From contig OY282558.1 of the NCBI GenBank assembly GCA_958295665.1, forward strand, positions 183,746,015-183,810,014: a stretch of 64,000 bases of DNA, given 5' to 3'. This document shows positions 1 to 10,534 of this stretch, piece after piece. Each line of letters starts with the position of its first letter. Positions within the stretch are counted from its first letter, which is position 1. The DNA comes from Tipula vernalis. Its lineage: Eukaryota; Arthropoda; Insecta; Diptera; Tipulidae. The notes below the pieces were generated by a model that did no database searches, was not told the DNA's origin, and saw only the letters and a program-made list of their open reading frames with translations. The translations under genes were made by a program, and so were the position numbers.

Positions 1-328
1 ACTGTAATTACATTATGTATACAAAATTCCAATTATAAAGTCTTCTAAACTACAAATTTATTTAAAATAATAAAATGTAAATATTTAATTAAAGACGTTA
101 CTAAAATCCGTTTCAGGATTTTCTGGAAAGTCTCTAATTGGCATACTTCTTTAACGACGACCATCTATGATTTCTTTGAGTAAACAGTTAAAATAGAAAT
201 TAATAGTTTTTGTAGCATATATTTTGATTGAAGAATTCTGGATTCCGTAGTATACGTATATTTATAAGTCCTTTTGGTGTCCAAAGAAACAGTATTCTCG
301 ATTCGATATTTCTAATTGCCCTTGTTGT
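1..328. other. Left flank, no gene seen
   Basis: AT-rich sequence up to the assembly gap. No coding region, RNA gene or repeat shared with the rest of the window was recognised here. Confidence 0.5.
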
Positions 329-528
329 NNNNNNNNNNNNNNNNNNNNNNNNNNNNNNNNNNNNNNNNNNNNNNNNNNNNNNNNNNNNNNNNNNNNNNNN
401 NNNNNNNNNNNNNNNNNNNNNNNNNNNNNNNNNNNNNNNNNNNNNNNNNNNNNNNNNNNNNNNNNNNNNNNNNNNNNNNNNNNNNNNNNNNNNNNNNNNN
501 NNNNNNNNNNNNNNNNNNNNNNNNNNNN
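329..528. other. Assembly gap (200 N)
   Basis: Exactly 200 unknown bases, a conventional scaffold-gap size, so the real distance is unknown. Open frames that cross it are artefacts. The gap hides the left boundary of the tyrosine-recombinase element that follows. Confidence 0.98.
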
Positions 529-639
529 GGATTAAAAGTGATACTTTGTTTGACGAGCAATTATATTTGCATGCGAGGCGAAGCGCAGCGTAGCCGAGCA
601 AAAGCAAATATTTGCGAGTCAAACAAAGTCACTTTTAAT
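529..639. repeat. GC-richer hairpin at edge of recombinase element
   Basis: The ends are complementary: GGATTAAAAGTG near 529 pairs with CACTTTTAATCC at 629-640, and the inner stretches around GTTTGAC also pair. The loop holds GC-rich sequence with the motif GAGGCGAAGC in an AT-rich surrounding. A diverged version of the whole hairpin lies at 36188-36297 next to a copy of the same neighbouring repeat, so it is part of a repeat family and not chance sequence. Confidence 0.75.
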
Positions 640-856
640 CCGAATAACACATACTATTTTTTCTTCAACGAAGAAATGCTTATTATAAACTAATTATACA
701 AGTAAGTACAAATTATGTAATTAAAATTTCAAAATTGAAAGTAATTTTGTTGAAATATTTTGTGAAACTAAGGAGATCATGACTTTTGTTTGGTTTGACT
801 ATTGTAAGTGTCAAACTGCCAAGCTATAATTATAATATTTTTCTTGCGAACAAAAT
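639..856 (+). repeat. Left arm, 218-bp perfect inverted repeat
   Basis: Reverse complement of 2094-2311 without mismatch. The match starts at T639 and ends at T856, inside the ATG at 855-857, so the repeat stops at the start codon. Any promoter of the recombinase gene must lie in this arm, which means a mirror copy of that promoter points inward from the other side. Confidence 0.93.
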
Positions 857-2094
857 GTTTGAATCAGAAGATTTATCAAATTTACCTCCGGATGTGGTTC
901 AAACAGCAAAGGAAATTGTATTAAACCTATTGCCATCAAAATCACGTAAGATTTACGAGTGCGCATATAACCGATTTTTGAAGTGGTGTACTGAAAAAAA
1001 TGTGCAATCTGGATTATATTCAGAAAGCGTTCTATTGGCATACTTTGCCAATTTGTCTACGAAGATGAAAAGTTCGACTCTTTGGGCGCAATATTCTATG
1101 GTTAAGGCCACATTAAATTATAAAAATGGCGTAAACATCGAAAAATATTCCAAATTGCGAGCATTTTTAAAAAAACAGAATGTTGGTTACACAGCAAAAA
1201 AATCGAGGGTTCTCGATAAAGCACAAATCGACTTGTTTTTAAATTTTGCTCCCGATAAAACATATTTAATGATGAAGGTAAGCTTTAAAACTTAAAGATA
1301 ATATTTATACTTATTTTTTGGTATTTTTCTTGCAGGTTGTTTTAATACTGGGAGTAGCGGGTGCATGTCGTTGCGACGAACTAGTAAATTTAAAGATAGA
1401 TGACATTGAAGACGTTCAATCAGCTTTGTTGGTAAAAATTCCCAACTCCAAAACAAACAAATCGCGCCTCTTTACTGTTTTGGGAGAAAATTATTTGGGG
1501 ATTTGCAGAAAGTACTTTGCTCTTCGCCCAGAAAATTTCGAGGAACGACGTCTTTTTATAAAATACCAGGGTGGAGTATGTCATCGGGTAGTAGTTGGTA
1601 TTCACAAAATTAGTAGCGTTGCAAAAGAGGTGGCATTGCATTTAAATTTAAAAAATGCAAGTGAATATACCGGTCATTGCTTGCGTCGAACTTCAGCTAC
1701 ACTCCTTGTAGATTCTGGCGGTGACCTCACTTGCCTTAAAAGGCATGGTGGTTGGAAATCTAATACTGTAGCTGAGGGATACTTAGAAGATTCCACAACA
1801 AATAAAACAAACACTGCTATAAAAATATTACGGCCCGATGAACTTAGTACCAGCTACAGTACTAGTACCAGCTACAGTACTACTCATGAAAATATAACCG
1901 CTCATGATACTGTAGAAAATGAGGATACCTTTGCTGCAGAAATATTACCCCCCGAAGATCCCAGTACCAGTCCAATTACCAATATTGTTGGCAATATGGT
2001 TACAAATGATAATAATGTTGACAAATCCGGTTTGCTTAATTTTTATCAAAGTTGTTCAAATTGTACTTTTAACATTAATATCCAGAACAAATAA
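855..2094 (+). CDS. Tyrosine recombinase (integrase family), one intron
   Basis: Two exons, 855-1277 and 1336-2094, are joined across a 58-nt phase-0 intron with GTAAGC donor and TTGCAG acceptor, giving 393 residues. The ATG at 855 is chosen because the inverted repeat ends there and an N-terminal recombinase helix region follows. The C-terminal half carries the family signature: Arg153 (in GACRCDEL), probable Lys180, His255-x-x-Arg258 (GHCLRRTS), His278/Trp281 (HGGW) and the nucleophile Tyr290, nine residues after the Trp. Spacing fits phage-integrase-type enzymes that cut and rejoin DNA through a 3'-phosphotyrosine. The N-terminal 130 residues look like a SAM-like core-binding domain. After the active site comes a Ser/Thr-rich tail with a short repeat (STSYST). 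All catalytic residues are present and there is no stop or frameshift, so it may be functional. Assignment to a named family (Crypton-like or another) is open. Confidence 0.9.
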
Positions 2095-2311
2095 TTTTGT
2101 TCGCAAGAAAAATATTATAATTATAGCTTGGCAGTTTGACACTTACAATAGTCAAACCAAACAAAAGTCATGATCTCCTTAGTTTCACAAAATATTTCAA
2201 CAAAATTACTTTCAATTTTGAAATTTTAATTACATAATTTGTACTTACTTGTATAATTAGTTTATAATAAGCATTTCTTCGTTGAAGAAAAAATAGTATG
2301 TGTTATTCGGA
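2094..2311 (-). repeat. Right arm, 218-bp perfect inverted repeat
   Basis: Mirror of 639-856; it begins at the last base of the TAA stop codon (2092-2094). Outside it lie two near-direct repeats of TGACACAAT; the second extends to TGACACAATGTACTATTTT. The same 19 bases, in the opposite orientation, directly abut the second copy of this family at about 36168-36187. Confidence 0.93.
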
Positions 2312-3561
2312 ACTATTCATGACACAATTTTCACTAATGACACAATGTACTATTTTAAATGAGTATGTAAATTGAGTTTTTTGTGTTAATGAATAAAAAA
2401 AGTTTTTCCGAAATAAAAAAAATAAAAAATACTTTCATATATACATTATACATATTATTGTGTCTTCACTATAATATTTTTCTCCTATAGTATTAAAAAT
2501 ACCTACTTTTACACCAAGGATTAAAAGTGTAGCTTAGCAACACACACATTTTATAAAATAGTAAGAAAAAGGCCAACTTTAATACCAAAAAACAGTATTA
2601 AAACAAGAGGCTTTTAAGACGTTGGGAGAAAAAATCAATTTTTTTAATAAATTAGTAAATTGCTATTTTGTGGTTTGTAATTTTAATTAAAATTTTTATA
2701 GGGATTAATTATTTTCGTTTAAAATAAATTAACGGCCATTGTTTCTATACGCAAAAATTGACACCAGATGTACCGCTGAATCGCCCGAAATCAGAGGTTC
2801 GCGGCGTCTCTTTCCTCACCGTATGATAACGTCATTGCGATAATATTATGCGTGAGACATGAAGCAATGTAATCGTATATCTAAATTAAAGGTAATGGTT
2901 ATTGCTGATGAGTAATTGCCCCCGACCAACGGCAACATTTCATATTGCCAACTTTCCGGACATGGGGCTCTGAAGTATAGGACATTATCAATCATGTCAA
3001 AACTCTGTGGTAATATCAAAGAGAGAAAAATAGCTTACTTTCCTTGATATTACCTTAAAAATTGAAAAAATTAAAACGAATTAACAGAAAATTAAATAGA
3101 AAATGCGCAAAAGTTGATTAGGGTAAAAATGGACATTAGCTGATTTTGTTTAAAAATCATCGTATTATTAATGTTATTTGTAACATGATTTTGCAAACAA
3201 ATAGTATTAATTAAATATATTAAACAAAATTTTATTGTTTATCGTTTCCATTGATAATGGATTATAGTGCTTATTTACTTAAATTGGGCTAATCAGAGCA
3301 AGGATGTTACTTTGAAAAAATTCTTAAAACGTTAGTGTTGGTACCATATGCTGTTAATCTACCTAATTAGCCTAGAGATTGTCGTTGCTTAAAGAATTCA
3401 TTAAAAGGTGCCCATTACTAAATACAAAATACATTCTCTTTATTAATAATAATTTATTTCTACATAAACAAATAATTGTTAAAGTTGTTATTAAGAATTT
3501 TGTGTGCCTACAAGATATTAAAGTAAAGAATATCGGAAATAAGTTGATTATGTTGAAAACA
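2312..3561. repeat. Right flank of recombinase repeat family and plain AT-rich DNA
   Basis: 2515-2640 (beginning AAGGATTAAAAGTGT) matches 36810-36935 with scattered differences, so this stretch belongs to the same dispersed repeat as the recombinase arm. 2750-2990 is somewhat less AT-rich but shows no coding frame. The rest shows no gene or recognisable element. Confidence 0.5.
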
Positions 3562-4695
3562 GGATAGGAACCAAGCGCAAATTTTAGCGAAAAAAAAACT
3601 CGATATAGAAACTTATTTAAAAAACAAAAAATTGAATGCAACCAAAACTGCTGTAAAATAATTTCGTGCATGAAACCAAATTAAAAAACTCGATATATTA
3701 GAGAAAATCTTAGTAGTACCTATTGAGGGTACTTATAAAATTTTAAAATGTCGTTTATATATTTTTAAATCAAAATAAATTATTCGTTATACTTTTTAAC
3801 AAATTATGTAAGTTATGCGAGCAAAATTTCCATTCATATTTCTAATCCTGCTACTATGACGATACATATAAGTACATAATTTAAGAATACCACTGGATTA
3901 TTTGATTTTTTTAAATGCTACCTTTGCTAAAGTTTGTACATTAATTTAGTAAATTTCTTGAGGAGCATTTTATGTTTATTCAAGGTAAACAAATGCCTCA
4001 CTTTTTTTTTGTAATTTCATAATCATAAGTTTTCCTTATAGGGAAATAGACAACCGACAAAAAGACATAACCTTATTGTAGAAAATTTGAATTCCGTTTT
4101 ACCCTTAAAATTTCGCGGATAAACAAAAATGTTGGTGGATCTGCTGAGACAAACGCTAATTTTTCATATAAAATTCAAGAATTTAAAACAGTATGAAACT
4201 TTAAATGAGTCAAAATTAAAGTTAAACGATGTTTTGCTGGGACTAGGACTTAAAGATAAAATTTTAGCTGCAATTTCTGTTATTTTATTGGAAAGTTCCA
4301 TTTTATAGAATCATTTTATTTAAACGATATGTAGCAGCATTTTTGTTTGATGGCATATGCCAGTATATCCGCAGAAGTGTTAACAATATTTGCTGCACAT
4401 TGGCCAAAAGATTTTTTAAACTCTCATATTAGATATCTAAAATTTAATCAATATATATTTTTAATTGGAAAAAATTAAAATCGCGCAAACTGAAAATATC
4501 TGCGTCTGATCTTTATGCCACAACAATTTTTTCTAAACGTCAAAGTATTTTGTAAACATAGCAAAATGAATAAAAAATGCACAGCCGTCTGCTGTAAAAA
4601 AAAAAAATTAGAATTGAACGTACGTTTTTCTAGCCAACTACAATAAATTTATATCGAGGTTTTTTTTCGCTAAAATTTGCGCTTGGTTCCTATCC
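3562..4695. mobile_element. Non-autonomous TIR element, about 1.13 kb
   Basis: The ends are inverted repeats of about 46 bp: left 3562-3607 begins GGATAGGAACCAAGCGCAAA, right 4650-4695 is its complement with about one mismatch. No coding region lies inside. No convincing target duplication is seen at the borders, so the superfamily is not assigned. Confidence 0.7.
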
Positions 4696-4929
4696 AGAAC
4701 AATTTGTTTTAAACAAATATATTTTTTTATATTAACAAATGAGCTTCTTCAAACCCTGTTTTAATGTACAACACATAAAATTATTAATTTAGATTTTTTT
4801 TTTTGAATTTAGAATTTGGTTTAGAAAATATTATAAATAATAAGTTTTTGTTATAAATAAATCGTTTTGTTATTAAGAAATTTAGAAGAAATCAATTATT
4901 CCTTTCCTTAGTTACATTAAAGCCAGTTT

Positions 4930-5620
4930 CCATATAAACTTTTCGATGAACTGTGTTTTCGGTGAATTGTTAAATCTTCATATAAAATTCCTATGTGGCG
5001 CGAAAATTCATAGAAACACAATTCACCGAAAACACAATTCACCGAAAAATTCATATTAAAAGTTGCAAATGTTCCATAGTAAAATGATTTTAGTATGAGA
5101 CTGACTAAGTATTCTTAACAAGAATAATTGTGATGAAATTATTTATTTATAACAAATAAATTAACAATAAAATTATTTATTTATAATAAATAAGTTATCA
5201 ATAAAATTATTTAAATATTTTAATTTTAATTTGTTACTAACAATATAATTTTTGAGAATTATTCGAACTTTTTTTTAACAAAAAAAAAAAACCTCACTCA
5301 GCAAAAATTCATAAGAGCAAGAAAATTATAAACAATACATTTTTATAAATAATTTATTTCTATGAGAAGACTGCCTTATAGCTGCTAGTATACATATAAA
5401 ATTGAAACTTAAAATTGATTTGCTTGAGTTCAATTTCCTTCTTCATTCACTATTGAAAATAACTGTTTTTCGGTGAATTATTTTTCGATGAATTGTTATT
5501 GCGAGGAATTGTGATTTCGTAAAATTGTTATTCGTTGAATTGTTGTTCTATGAATTGTGTTTATATGAATTGTTTTTAGGCGAATTGTTTTTCGCATAAT
5601 TGTTTTTCGTTGAATTTTCG
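4930..5620. repeat. Minisatellite-like block based on TTTTCGRTGAATTGT
   Basis: Between 5460 and 5615 a unit of about 16-18 bases (TTTTCGGTGAATTGTT and variants) repeats roughly nine times with substitutions. The same unit occurs in both orientations at 4945-5060, where opposed copies can pair into a hairpin. 5140-5215 holds a direct repeat of about 36 bp based on AAAATTATTTATTTATAA. No gene is present. Confidence 0.7.
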
Positions 5621-5789
5621 GGGAATCTGAAAAAGATAATACATGATAATATTTTGACGTTTCAATACAATAGTTTTAATGTCCCTTACTTAATGGGTAA
5701 TGTATAATTTATTCGTTAATACATAGTTTTACTCGTACATTCGCACAATTTGTGGTTTTTGTGATTTTAGGAAAGTTTGTAACAAAACT

Positions 5790-6802
5790 TGCAACTCGCG
5801 TTGCAAGTTCCGTTAACAGAATTGACCATGCAGGAGCCTCTACGCGGTGATAGTAGCCCGCCGGGGCTCAGGGTAGGTCGTGGGAATGGTAGAGGCATAC
5901 ATGATCCTTGAATACACCACTTATTGGGGAAAGGAATGCAACAAATAACCTGCAAGAAAGAGAACTTACCTTAAGCTCCTCATCAAAAATCCTCTAATGC
6001 ATCTCTGAAATTTACAAACACGAACTAATAGTGTTAAAACGGGGAATCATATAAATAATAAGAAAAAAGTTTTCTTTGCAGTTGATCATCATTATTAAAA
6101 TATCAAACTTTATATTTCAAATAAAATTAACAAACGATACTAGAAGTATCAATAATCCAAAAAAAAAAAAAATGAATTCATAAGAATAATTTTGAAATAA
6201 GAAAGCCCAAAATTTTACACGCATACACCTATAAAAAAAAAGTTATTGTGTTCATTTCAAGCTGTATAAGTTAAATAAAAAATTCTATAACAATAAAAAT
6301 TATTAATTAAATTAAGTTTATATATATGTATATGGTGCAAAATACGACAAATCTCAAATTTTTGGAAGTCATGTTTTAATTTTATGATTTTTATGTTTTG
6401 AATTTGTAGTCTTGATTAAAAAAAAAAATTTGTAGAACGTGATTTTTTGTTGTTGTTGTAGTTTAAAATACAGGGTGTCAAATTTTGAGAAAAATGAAGA
6501 ACATGATGTTGTGTTTATGGCTATAAAAGGAAAAATAAATTTCCAATATTTATGATATAGGGCTCGTTTTAAAGGTAAGTTAATACGGATTAATAAAAAT
6601 ATATGAAAATGGTAAGTTCTTTAATTCTTTTATTTTCAAATTTCCCGCCAAAATTTTATTTTTGAATTTTCTCAATGATCATCCAATTTTTTTTTTTTTT
6701 TTTTTTTGTTAAATTTTACGTCCTTTAATTCTATTGAACATACTAAAAACTTGCGCTAGTAAAATTTTTCGTTTTCGTGCAAAATCCGTTTAAGTATGAC
6801 TG
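5790..6802 (+). repeat. Left long inverted arm
   Basis: Matches the complement of about 12574-14045. Subregions that pair clearly are 5795-6180 with 13660-14045 and 6460-6800 with 12574-12850. The outer part forms a 20-base hairpin (CTTGCAAC..GTTGCAAG). A proline-rich open frame on the minus strand (5767-5955) is mirrored in the other arm but has no ATG, so it is not called as a gene. Confidence 0.75.
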
Positions 6803-9417
6803 TTAAAGAAAGTTAACTTTACCTTATGATAATTTTACTATCACTCAAAAACACATGTCCCAATTAAAACACTCGAAATGGTAAGTGGTTGTTTTTATCT
6901 ATTTAATTTACAATAAATTATTTATTATTATTTTAATAATTATATTAATTAAATGTTTCGAAAGTAGTATTATAATTTTACTTTATCTATTTTAGCATGA
7001 AGCAAAATTCATGCGTCAACCATTCATATAAAACTTTATTTACACATACCTGTTGACAGCTCGGATGATGAAAAGGAATAGGAAAATTGCTACTCATCAA
7101 AAAACTTAACAACACTTGAAACGAATTTTTCATTATCACTGGAATTTGGCTGCAAATAAAATAATGCCAGGAAATGCATTAATTTGGCTAAATAACCATG
7201 AGGGGAATTTCGAAGTATATAAGCCGTTGCGTTTGTAGTTGTGGAAACAATGCGAAATAATAAATTATGATTAATGGTATAAACTTGATTTGTTTTGTTT
7301 CATCTCGGATAGACGATTGATATCGTTACAAATTATCAGTCTCAGTTACGATACCAACGTGTATACATTGTTATTTTAAACAACAATTACCTGTGAATCA
7401 GTAAATTTAATTTATTTTTGTGAAAATAAGGTGTAATTTGTATGCCTAAGCATAATAAAATTAATACGAGCATATAGTGTTCCGACTCAGGTAAAATGTG
7501 TACTTTGCCTTTAATTGTGAATTAAATGGTCCTAACTTTGCTGATTGATTGTTGTTGTTTTTTTTTCTAAAATGTTAGAATTCCGAATCAGATTCCTAAC
7601 GGAGAGTACGGCTGTGTGCCGTCTATCTTGCTGATAGGCAAATCTTCCATATTCCACATACTTTGCAGACGTTTACATCCTCAGAGCTTGTTGTCCGTAC
7701 CACATTAAGAGCAGTTACACATCAGCTAATAACGGGCCCATTAACATATTTTTGTCTTGGTGTTATATCGATTCGCCGATGGCAATAATACGACCACCGA
7801 TTGCCATCGGATAACCAGAGTTTGATAACATACCGTATTTTAGTTCGTGATTATGTGCTAAATTAAATTAATTAAGTTCTATAAGTAATTTTTCTTTTCC
7901 TTTGATATAATTTACATATAGTGATAGTTTGTTAAAATTTGCTTTCATAAATTTTGTTGTTCCTTTTCTTTAAAAATTTTCATATTATTGGGTGCTGGTG
8001 TATATTAATGATTTATTGTGCAATTAAGCGTACTGTCAAATTATGAACGTACAATCATAATGTATGTATGTACATATGTACATTACTAATTTTCATAGTT
8101 ATATATAAGTATTAGTATTACAGTATAGTGTAATACCGGACGGCATCTGTGAAGCGCTTCATCAAGGTCGTGTGGTAAGTGATTTTATTACTTTATACTT
8201 ATAATTATTAATTTACCTACATATATTTTTTATAATTCTTATTAATGTTATTTCGATTTAAACGGGAAAATATGCACCATCTACCCTAACGAAAATTTAT
8301 TTCATTAACTATGTTTATTATGATTATCTTATTTTTTTTGCCTAAATAAATTATGTAATTATGATGTGATTAAGTTTTCTGTTTTATAAGGGAAATATGG
8401 GAGGTTCTTGACATAATCCATTCGCAGTGCTACGCTATGTATACAGGGATTTTTTTTTTGTTTTTTTTTTTGCTGATGACATAAAAGCAGCTTCGTATAT
8501 CCGTTGTACCATCTCTTTTTACTCACCCCACGCCGACTCTAGCTAACAGGCTAATGGCTGCTTACGAGATGAAACCAACACGGATTTTCTGTTAACGATA
8601 AGGCCAATGAAAAATTATAAACCTTACGTTACACACTTGACACACAAAATATTGTCATCCTTGTATTTGTATTTTTTACTGGTTTTCTCATTTCATTACC
8701 AAAATTGTACTAAAAATGTATAAACAACAAAATTTGATTTCTTCAATTCAAATACAAGTTGTGCATTCTGTGTACAAGTTATAAAATTTAAATTTATAAA
8801 GAAATTGTGTTTGATCTAATGGAATCTTAAGTTAAATACATTTATATAATTTAATCTTTATCCTTGTTAAAACAATTTTCTATTATCAAACTTATAATTA
8901 TTTAAATTTTCAGGGGAGTTCACAGACGTAACAATATCGATGCATTAACTTAAGTATACTTTGATTTAAATTGTAAATTTCTAGTAGCATCAATTATTTG
9001 CGTTACAAAAAAAAAAGAAATATTTATTTTATGTAAATGAATCTTGAACAATGACTCTACCTATTTGGAAAATTTCAAAAATCGAGTGGTCAAATGACTA
9101 AACGATAATTCAGCATCCAGACAATCATTGTCCAAAAATGCGTTTTTCAAATATTCGCGAAAATTATCCAATCCTGGGCAGTTCTCGCATTGCAGAAGAT
9201 AACATGTTGATCTTGGATCAATACATAGTATTAATGAAATGCAGTCCTAGTATCGCGAAATTTTTCCATTGGTGACAGTTTCCATCCTAGTTCCATGAAT
9301 AATCAATTTGAGATTTTGATGTATTATACAAACACAAACTGTATGCGTTCCGCTGCTTCCTGGTTGAACACAATTTTTAGGACGTAGCAGAGAAAATTTA
9401 GAAAATCCAATTTTTTT
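6803..9417. other. Interior of long-TIR element, non-coding
   Basis: AT-rich DNA without an identifiable gene. 7580-7850 and 8140-8180 are less AT-rich islands; 7770-7815 can pair through GCCGATGGCAAT and ATTGCCATCGG. No RNA gene or known terminal motif was recognised. Confidence 0.45.
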
Positions 9418-10191
9418 TTATTCATCATCCTTAAATTTCAACTTGTAGCCCTCATAGCACTCCTTTAATGTGCACATCATTAGACGTTTCAGAACTTTAA
9501 CTTTATAAATAGTTAAACAATCGTTTTTCCCAGGCATTATACGATTAACATCATCATCATTATAATATTCTAGCAATGAATGCCTCAGTTCATCACTGAT
9601 CCGTTTTCCAACTTTGGGTGCTGGAAGGCTCAGTGACCCATTCTTGTTTTGAATATTTTTAGCTGTCCGTACCATATGTTGGGTTGTGTTGAATTCTTCC
9701 TGTATTTGTTGTATAGTTAGAGATTTCGGCAGGGTAGACAGCAGCTGTATTTTATCACAATTTTTCTCCAAATGTCGGAATTTTATTTTTAGTTGATCCA
9801 TGAATTCATCATAAAGACGTGCCCCTTATAATGATTTTCCTCTGAGTGAGTCAAAAGAGGTTCTATTCCAGATAAAGATACCAAAGATGTTGATGATGTC
9901 GGTAATGTGGTAGTTAAATTTAATAATTTTTTCTGCTCAAGATGTTGCCTGGATTCCAACTTACTTGGATATAATAGGGGACATGTCAATGTCTGGTAAC
10001 ATCTTATTAAGTTTTTCACGAACGAGAGCATTTTTTATTTGGCATTCCTCACTTTCACTCATACTCGAAATATTCTCGTCATTGACTGTCGATGATGTCT
10101 CCGGAGTAACAGGTGAATTTAATGAATTATTAACCGGTGATACCTCGTTTTCAACTTTTTGACGTTTTCTTAGTAATAACATGATGTACAA
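9418..10191 (-). pseudogene. Decayed transposase-like protein fragment
   Basis: Three overlapping minus-strand frames (10191-9961, 10031-9789, 9801-9418) together read as one protein broken by frameshifts. It has an acidic, Ser/Thr-rich linker followed by a helical region (LPKSLTIQQIQEEFNTTQ), then PAPKVGKRISDELRHSLLEYYNDDD and MPGKNDC. From memory, this helix-turn-helix-like start followed by a 'PGKxD' segment recurs in transposon-encoded proteins of insects and cnidarians; I could not name the superfamily. Only an N-terminal portion is present, with no catalytic domain downstream. It is the only gene-like item in the long-TIR element and may be what remains of its transposase. Confidence 0.5.
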
Positions 10192-10269
10192 ATCGATGAA
10201 TTTTCAGTTACATGAATCGAGCGCGGCAAACGTTTTTTAATATAATCATTAAAATTTCTTAAACTTTTA

Positions 10270-10500
10270 GAACATTTCAACTCAGTAACAACTTCCGAAG
10301 ATTGTAAGAGAATTCAATCCAGTTTCGAACTGATGAGCTTATAATTATGAAAAAATCAATCCTCTCATCAGGCCGCGGCGACTGGACTGACTATACCACA
10401 ATTTACATTCTATATATACAGAATGTCCTGTGCTTTATGTACTAGCGAATCGTACTAATACAGATAAATTCAATTACAATTTTTTTTTCTTTTTTTTCTT
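10270..10500 (-). mobile_element. Partial inverted copy of ribozyme MITE
   Basis: Nearly identical to the complement of 10745-10950, the inner part of the neighbouring full MITE. It starts at CTTCCGAAGATTGTAAGAGA and ends in the run near AATTGTAATTTTTTT. Together with the full copy it forms a large head-to-head palindrome. Confidence 0.75.
10313..10389 (-). ncRNA. Hammerhead ribozyme candidate (minus-strand copy)
   Basis: Identical to the plus-strand candidate at 10852-10928, read on the minus strand. Stem III is 10389-10381 with 10321-10313; the cleavage triplet GUC ends at 10379; CUGAUGA is at 10370-10364 and GAAA at 10325-10322. All core residues are kept. Confidence 0.6.
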
Positions 10501-10534
10501 CTTCACGACAATCACATAAGCTGTGAACGCTAAT

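Larger units (their letters stand above)
639..2311 (+). mobile_element. Inverted-repeat tyrosine-recombinase element
   Basis: A 1673-bp unit: a perfect 218-bp inverted repeat (639-856 and 2094-2311) framing one tyrosine-recombinase gene. The two arms were compared base by base and are identical. Known eukaryotic tyrosine-recombinase elements are Crypton (normally without terminal inverted repeats), DIRS and Ngaro (with reverse transcriptase), so this arrangement is unusual. The left arm is also found, diverged, at about 36298-36470 without a gene. Mobility is inferred from the gene type, perfect arms and second copy; no target duplication could be defined. Confidence 0.75.

Noticed and set aside
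200..693. Open frames spanning the start of the window
   Set aside because: They run through 200 unknown bases and have no support.
3379..3671. Opposed open frames of 62 and 99 codons
   Set aside because: Low-complexity AT-rich sequence without ATG context or domains; the second crosses into the TIR of the 3562-4695 element.
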